From Eurosta solidaginis (Eukaryota > Arthropoda > Insecta > Diptera > Tephritidae): a stretch of DNA of 64,000 nt. A program made the position numbers and the translations under genes. Of this stretch, positions 57,801-64,000 are shown piece after piece (within the stretch, counting starts at the first letter, position 1; each line of letters starts with the position of its first letter). The notes beneath the pieces were generated by a model that was not told the DNA's origin, searched no databases, and saw nothing but the letters and a program-made list of their open reading frames with translations. The stretch spans positions 268,960,392 through 269,024,391 of the forward strand of contig NC_090323.1 of assembly GCF_040869045.1 (NCBI RefSeq). The letters run 5' to 3'.

Positions 57801-60238
57801 TTTATTTTAATTAAATTTTTTGTTCGAATTAGTTTAAAAGCATCGTATGACCAGTTCTCGTTGTCATTGTTTGGGAAGTTAGTTATTTTGACTTCATTAA
57901 ACCAAATGTGCTTGTAATTGACACAAAGAAGTCACGTTTCTTTTACAAAGTGTGCAACGTGATGAGGTGATTTCCTTTCATTAAGTTAAATAATTTTTTT
58001 CCCTTGCAGCAATTAAAAGTGTTTTTCACTGCTAATAACGGCACGCAAATGATCAATCAGGAGATCAATGGAAGTAGTTGTAAAGTTGTTTTTGTCTATT
58101 CATATATGCATATGAAATAGAATAAATGTAGCACCCTGAGGTTAATGCATATGTACAAGAGTGTAATACATATTTACATACAGGGGCATTAGGCAAATCC
58201 TATCAATGACCTTTGTTGTAATAACTGTTGTACTTTAAACTTTTTTATTGAGGAAAGTGAACTCGATATGAGATGGAAGTTGCAGGGAAATCTTTTAAAG
58301 GTCAAAGATTTTTTTTGCAATTATTTGAAACTGGAGCTTCACCGGCTCTATTTGAAGGTAATTTATTTCTAAGTAAATGTTTTAAGTACCGGAATACGAC
58401 TGCGATTTTTTCTTGGTTACACCGCGAAGGTTTATAGTAAAAAAAATCTGAAACAAACGGACAGTTTGAGATTGTCTTATACATAGATGAACTTTCATAA
58501 TATTCCTTATGAAATTTTCAACGTTAATTCATCTGCTCAGTGGACTTCTTTCGAACTTATACCTAATATTTTGCTTATATCTATACAAGAGGTTATTGCA
58601 CGAAGAAACAGATATAATTTAGGAAAAGTGGTTGGTTCCACACTCCTTTTGATGAGAAAGCCTTGATTTGTATTTACCCTTTGAACGTTTCATTGAGAAT
58701 GATATTGAGCTCGGTGGGGAGGCGGGAAAGACATTTGAGTAATTGATAACGATTTGGTTGAAGAAATCACATATATGTAAATTTCGGGGTCGATTGAAGA
58801 CTTTGAATGCGTGTTAGAGAGCAGCCAAATTTCGGAGTACGTACCTTAACAATCTCCAATCGGAATCAAAATTTTATGTGACCATGAAATTACCTTTCAA
58901 AAATCTTTTTTTTATTGTCTATGGACCACTGTTTTTTTTTTATTATTTTTGCGGAAACCAAAGCACACACTTTTTTCTAGATTCCAAAATACACCACAAG
59001 ATATATTATTTTCTTATATTAATATTAAGCTGGTCTGCATCGAACTTTTAAATTTTACATACAAATTGTAAAATGAACTTTGATTTCACATTTCCTGACT
59101 CGTGTAACTATGATGCGTGATATCAATAGAAATATATTTTAACAAAACTTTGTAGAGTATTAATTGTTTTACGAAAAAGGCCAGTCTATTCGCTCAAAAG
59201 TTAATCGAGGCCAAAATTTACCTGATTGGAACTGTAGAATAAAACCAAATTTAATAATTTGCAGTGCCTCCAATTCTTTGTCTAAATATTTATGTTAGAC
59301 CTAACCCTTGCCTTTGGAAGTTTGTAAATACTCCTAGCCAAATACACTCCATTATATCTTCTGAATCAAGGATTGGTAGCGGTTTGTATTTTTCGTTCCG
59401 CAACACACTGAGCACCTTCCTTTCCTCAGAACTCCAAGGTTCAATAGCTAGCATCCCATAGGAATACTTGTGATCTATTAGCGCCATAGGCGTCGCTTCG
59501 TTCGTCTTGGTGACAAACGGTGGTCAACGTTTGCTCCTTTTAGAATCTATGAGTTAACTTGAGTCTGTTTGTTACCTTACTTCAAAGCAGCACGCCTCTT
59601 TTAAGGCCACCGTTATTTCGCGGCTAAGCCTTCACAGCAGTGACAAGCTGCAGTGACACCGGCAATCGCCTAAGATCCATTATAAACGATTTTATAATGT
59701 ATATTTGCAGTAGGATGAAGGTCGAAGCAAGCGTTATGTTGAACCATTTCCGGCAGATCTAATCGATGTATGTCCTTTTACTGGTGTTGAATACAGCATC
59801 TGCTTTGAACAGCTTGTAGAACGCCAATAAATATTATTTTGGGAAGTTTATTTTTTAAGGATATGGTAGTGCTATTTCAAAAGTTAATGCTTAAAACCCA
59901 GTTTATGTCAAATTGTGGCAAGGGCGGCTCCTGTAGAGCTACCCCGCAATATTTGTATCATAGCTCAAACCTCCTTTTTTGTGATGTGTTGGAGGTTTGG
60001 AAACTAATTGAAACTTTAAATTGCTCAGATTTTTTAAAAATTATTTTTCGATGTTTGCTGGGATGCGGGTCCAAAAGATGTATTCTATAACGTCTTCTAC
60101 ATGACACGTGCCCATATTTAAAAATTTCCGTAATGAAAAATTTTCCTGTAACAATAGACTCTGAAAATTATTGTTTAAACGGCTATAAAATTGACAAAGT
60201 TATTCACATCATGTAATTTTGTTTTATATTATAACAAG
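57801..60238. other. No gene recognised
   Basis: The interval is AT-rich. The minus ORF 59487-59290 (65 codons, containing EPWSSEERKVLSVLRNEKYK) is the only one that reads like protein. I do not recognise it; it could be a transposon scrap or an exon fragment. Nothing else is supported. Confidence 0.4.
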
Positions 60239-62287
60239 GAACAAGTAAGGAAGGTTAAGTTCGGGTGTAACCGAACATTACATACTCAGTTGAGAGCTAT
60301 GGTGACAACATAAGGGAAAATAACCATGTAGGAAAATGAACCGAGGGTAACCCTGGAATGTGTTTGTATGACATGTGTATCAAATGAAAGGTATTAAAGA
60401 GTATTTTATGAGGGAGTGGATCAGGGTTGACTCTAGAATTTGTTTGTACGTTATGGGTATCAAATGAAAGGTGTTAATGAGTATTTTAAAAGGGAGTGAT
60501 CCTCAGTTCCATAGGTGGACGCCGTTTCGAGATATCGCCATAAAGGTGGACCAGGGGTGACTCTAGAATGTGTTTGTACGTTATGGGTATCAAATGAAAG
60601 GGGTTAATGGGCATTTTAAAAGGGAGTGGGCCTTAGTTCTATAGGTGGACGCCTTTTCGAGATATCGCCATAAAAATGGACCAGGGGTGACTCTGGAATT
60701 TGTTTGTACGTTATGGTTATCAAATGAAAGGTGCTAATGATTATTTTAAAAGGGCGTGGGGCTTAGTTCTATAGGTGGACGCCTTTTCGAGATATCGCCA
60801 TAAAGGTGGACCAGGGGTGACTCTAGAATACGTTTGTACGATATGGGAATCAAATTAAAGGTATTAATGAGGGTTTAAAAAGGGAGTGGTGGTAGTTGTA
60901 TATGTGAAGTCGTTTTCCAGATATCGACCAAAATGTGGACCAGGGTGACCAAGAACATCATATGTTGGATACCGCTAATTTATTTATATATGTAATACCA
61001 CGAACAGTATTCCTGCCAAGATTTCAAGGGTTTTTTATTTCGCCCTGCAGAACTTTTTCATTTTATTCTACTTAATATGGTAGGTGTGACACCTATTTTA
61101 CAAAGTTTTTTTCCAAAGTTATATTTTGCGTCAATAAACCAATCAAATTACCATGCTTCATCCCTTTTTTTCATATTTGGTATAGAATTATGGCATTTTT
61201 TTCATTTTTCGTAATTCTCTATATCGAAAAAGTGGACGTCGTCATAGTCGGATTTCGGCCATTTTGTATGCCAATACAAAGTGAGTTCAGATAAGTACGA
61301 GAACTGAGTTTAGTAAAGATATATCGATTTTTACTCAAGTTATTGTGTTAACGGCCGAGCGGAAGGACAGACGGTCGACTGTGTATAAAAACTGGGCGTG
61401 GCTTCAACCGATTTCGCCCTTTTTCACAGAAATAAGTTATCGTCCTAGAATCTAAGCCTCTACCAAATTTCAAGGATTGGTAAATGTTTGTTCGACTTAT
61501 GGCATTACAAGTGTCCTAGACAAATTAAATGAAAAAGGGCGAAGCCACACCCATTTTGAAATTTTCTTTTATTTTTGCATTTTGTTGCACCATATCATTA
61601 CTGGAGTTGAATGTTGACGTAATTTAATTATATACTGTAAAGATATTAAATTTTTTTTTTAAATTTGACCTTACAAAAATTTTTTTTTAAAAGTGGGCGT
61701 GGTCGTTCTCCAATTTTGCTAATTTTTATTAAGCATACATATAGTAATAGGAGTAACGCTCCTGCCGAATTTCATAATTATATCTTCAACGACTGCCAAA
61801 TTACAGCTTGCAAAATTTTAAATAACTTCTTTTAAAAGTGGGCGGGGCCACGCCCATTGTCCAAAATTTTACTAATTTTCTATTCTGCATCATAAGTTCA
61901 ACTCACCTACCAAGTTTAATCGCTTTATCCGTCTTTGGTTATGAATTATCGCACTTTTTCGGTTTTTCGAAATTTTCGATATCGAAAAAGTGAGCGTGGT
62001 TATAGTCCGATATTGTTCATTTTAAATAGCGATCTGAGATGAGTGCTCAGGAACCTACATTCCAAATTTCATCAAGATACCTCAAAATTTACTCAAGTTA
62101 TCGTGTTAACGGACGGACGGACGGACGGACGGACGGACGGACATGGCTCAATCAAATTTGTTTTCGATTCTGATGATTTTGATATATGGAAGTCTATATC
62201 TATCTCGATTCCTTTATACCTGTACAACCAACCGTTATCCAATCAAAGCTAATATACTCTGTGAGCTCTGCTCAACTGAGTATACAA
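60239..62287 (+). mobile_element. 2-kb dispersed non-autonomous element with internal tandem repeats
   Basis: The head is aagttcgggtgtaaccgaac then atactcagttgag. The tail has ttatcgtgttaacggacgg, seven or more ggac units (about 62110-62140), tatatggaagtctatatct and ctgctcaactgagtata. The ends share the inverted actcagttgag core. The interior carries several gggcgtgg phrases and the 130-bp repeats. It is the same family as 55248-57800 in the opposite orientation. No protein-coding capacity is visible. Confidence 0.7.
60351..60960. repeat. 130-bp tandem repeat array
   Basis: ctctagaat followed by gtttgtacgttatgggtatc starts at 60431, 60561, 60691 and 60821, a strict 130-bp period. A first unit at 60351 is 50 bp shorter. 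Each unit also carries tcaaatgaaaggt, ttttaaaagggagtg and ggtggacgccttttcgagat. The last unit is the most diverged. Confidence 0.85.
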
Positions 62288-62299
62288 ATTTCCATTGGT

Positions 62300-64000
62300 A
62301 CCGTACTTCTGCTCGTTTGCGTTGTAAACTTGGAAGCTTGTGAATATATAAATATATTTCTGAAATTTTTTTTAAAAGAAATTGTCTTCTCTTTTCATTG
62401 CTACCAAGAGACATTACAAACTTTGCTTGAGTGATATCGTTCGATATTATAATATTTGGTGCAATTGGTTAGAACTATGAACTATAATAGGGGTTTTAAG
62501 ATTCACAGATCTGTTTAAAAGTATGATCGCCTAAAAGATTAAAATGCAATCTACTCTGCTCATCATTCAGTATATTTCCGACAATTCAAGAGCAATTAAT
62601 TTAACGTCTTCCGCTAATTTGCTCTAGGTACGCCAAAACTTAAGTACAAATGGGGTTTGCCGTTAAAAGTTCAATAATTAATTGTTTGGTAATATTTTTT
62701 AAAATATGCTATTTACATACGTACATACGACATAGTACGTAACTAACTTAACAAAATGTTTCAGAAAGATAAATCAAAAACTGCTGAATGTCCATGTAAT
62801 AGCAGTTAATAAAAATTACACTTTTTCATTTCTGTATTTTTAGGCACAGTGACAAACTTTAGGCCCTACTTTTTCTACATAATTTTTTTCGATTCGCTAG
62901 ATTTAGCTAACAAAAGTTCTTGCAACGTTTTTAAGATCCAACAGTATGCAAATAGTTGATTTTCCAGTTTTCGTATCACATTTAATTAAATTCTGTGTTG
63001 TGCACTTTGTGCTTAGAACTTCAAACAAACGTCATGCTTGTTGTATGCACATGGTTCAATCGTGCTTGCTTTAAAAAGCATTTATTTGATAAATCTACCT
63101 GGTGACGTGTTAAGTAAACAAGACAAAAACTTACAAGTTCCTATGAATAGAATAGCCTGCATTGTAAGATTTAATATATTACGTTTCTGTGAGGTGTCAG
63201 TGCGGTGTTAAGTAATATTTCTTTATTTTCCAGGAAGCGATGCAGTTTTTTATTAATGAAAAATGCAAATCCATGCTTTTTATTCGCTTCATTCCGCAGA
63301 GTTTTTTTAATTTCACTCTTTACTAATTTATAGTTTCAAAGTCTTAAATTTATGTTAGATAAATTCTATTTTACTTTATCTACAAATAATAAAGCTCAGT
63401 ATTTTGTCTTATCTAGATCACAAAGGTTTGATTTGAGCTAAGGTTTTGGTATGAATTCTTTAATCTTCTGTAAGGAACCTATACAGATTTCAGGAATGTA
63501 TATTAATGTAAGTTCAGTTTATCTTAAGAAAATTCTCCTTTAATTGTGTGTGTTTTGGTGTACCTGCAAAAAGGGCCTGGACCATAAACAGTTATGTAGC
63601 ACCCTTTTTTCGAATTGAGGTCTGCCAACTTTCTCGGCAATAAATCCTTTAAAAACTTTCTTTCTTCTTTCTGATTTCTTCTGCACTCACTGATTAGTAC
63701 AGAAGTAGTTTTATATGGCTGCAAGTCACGCAAGAATGTCTGGCATTATCTATTTAGATATGGGTTGCTCAGGCTATTCATTAGCATTATCTAATGCAAA
63801 CTTTATTGGATTCTTTTCTGCCGGGAAGATAGTGGGGTAGCCTCTAAGTTCTTGAAGTTGGGCTCAGAGATACCAGCTCTCTTTTTAGCATCATCAAATA
63901 TTGTCCTATCTCTGTTACTAACATTTGAGTCTTCGTTTCCGTAAGTATAAAAGTTATATGAGATCATGTGCGTTAGGGCATTGCGTCACTTACTCGCGAT
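62300..64000. other. No gene seen
   Basis: The interval is AT-rich to the right edge. The minus ORF 63733-63524 (69 codons) has no domain I recognise. Confidence 0.45.

Noticed and set aside
60351..60960. CRISPR-like array
   Set aside because: The whole 130-bp unit is repeated with no unique spacers, and the genome is eukaryotic.

Overview
The window looks like intergenic or intronic DNA of a higher fly, most likely a tephritid fruit fly. It is AT-rich, has spliceosomal introns, LINEs, solo LTRs, tRNA-derived SINEs, foldback elements and insect-style microsatellites. Several repeat families here (the tRNA-Gly-like SINE, the ACCCGCGG repeat, and the family ending in GTTCGGGTGTAACCG) are ones I associate with tephritid genomes from memory. 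No database search was possible.

Only one stretch looks like a normal host gene: a large first coding exon on the minus strand (3810 to 3045). It ends in a clean splice donor and carries a Dbx-like PILKFSVSAIL motif. The homeodomain itself would lie beyond the left edge of the window. Everything to the right of this exon is upstream or intergenic sequence crowded with transposable-element debris. Almost every long ORF there is transposon-derived or a shadow of low-complexity DNA.

Layout: 1-2500 holds the end of a dispersed repeat, two LINE relics and a solo LTR. 3045-3810 is the host exon. 5250-10140 holds SINE-like, foldback and tandem repeats. 12300-12930 is a 21-bp minisatellite with a 200-bp higher-order period. 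16090-16640, 20460-21130 and 38100-39420 are LINE relics. 21799-25683 holds a small foldback element and a 3.3-kb DNA transposon with about 0.5-kb inverted repeats and a decayed, intron-containing DDE-type transposase. 27268-33095 is a three-level nest: a foldback relative of that transposon was split by a 5-kb PHD-finger LINE, whose reverse transcriptase was then split by a tRNA-derived SINE. 33663-34236, 47650-48211, 1994-2485 and 53500 onward are LTRs of one family. 45790-46690, 53038-53495 and 54710-54990 are LINE relics. 51100-51690 is a 78-bp minisatellite. 52278-52965 and 55248-57800 share an inverted block with pyrimidine/purine tracts. 60239-62287 is another copy of that dispersed family, with 130-bp internal tandem repeats.

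No operon-like or pathway organisation is visible. The relationships worth recording are between mobile elements: who inserted into whom, shared termini and target duplications, and empty versus filled sites. No functional tRNA, rRNA or CRISPR locus was found.
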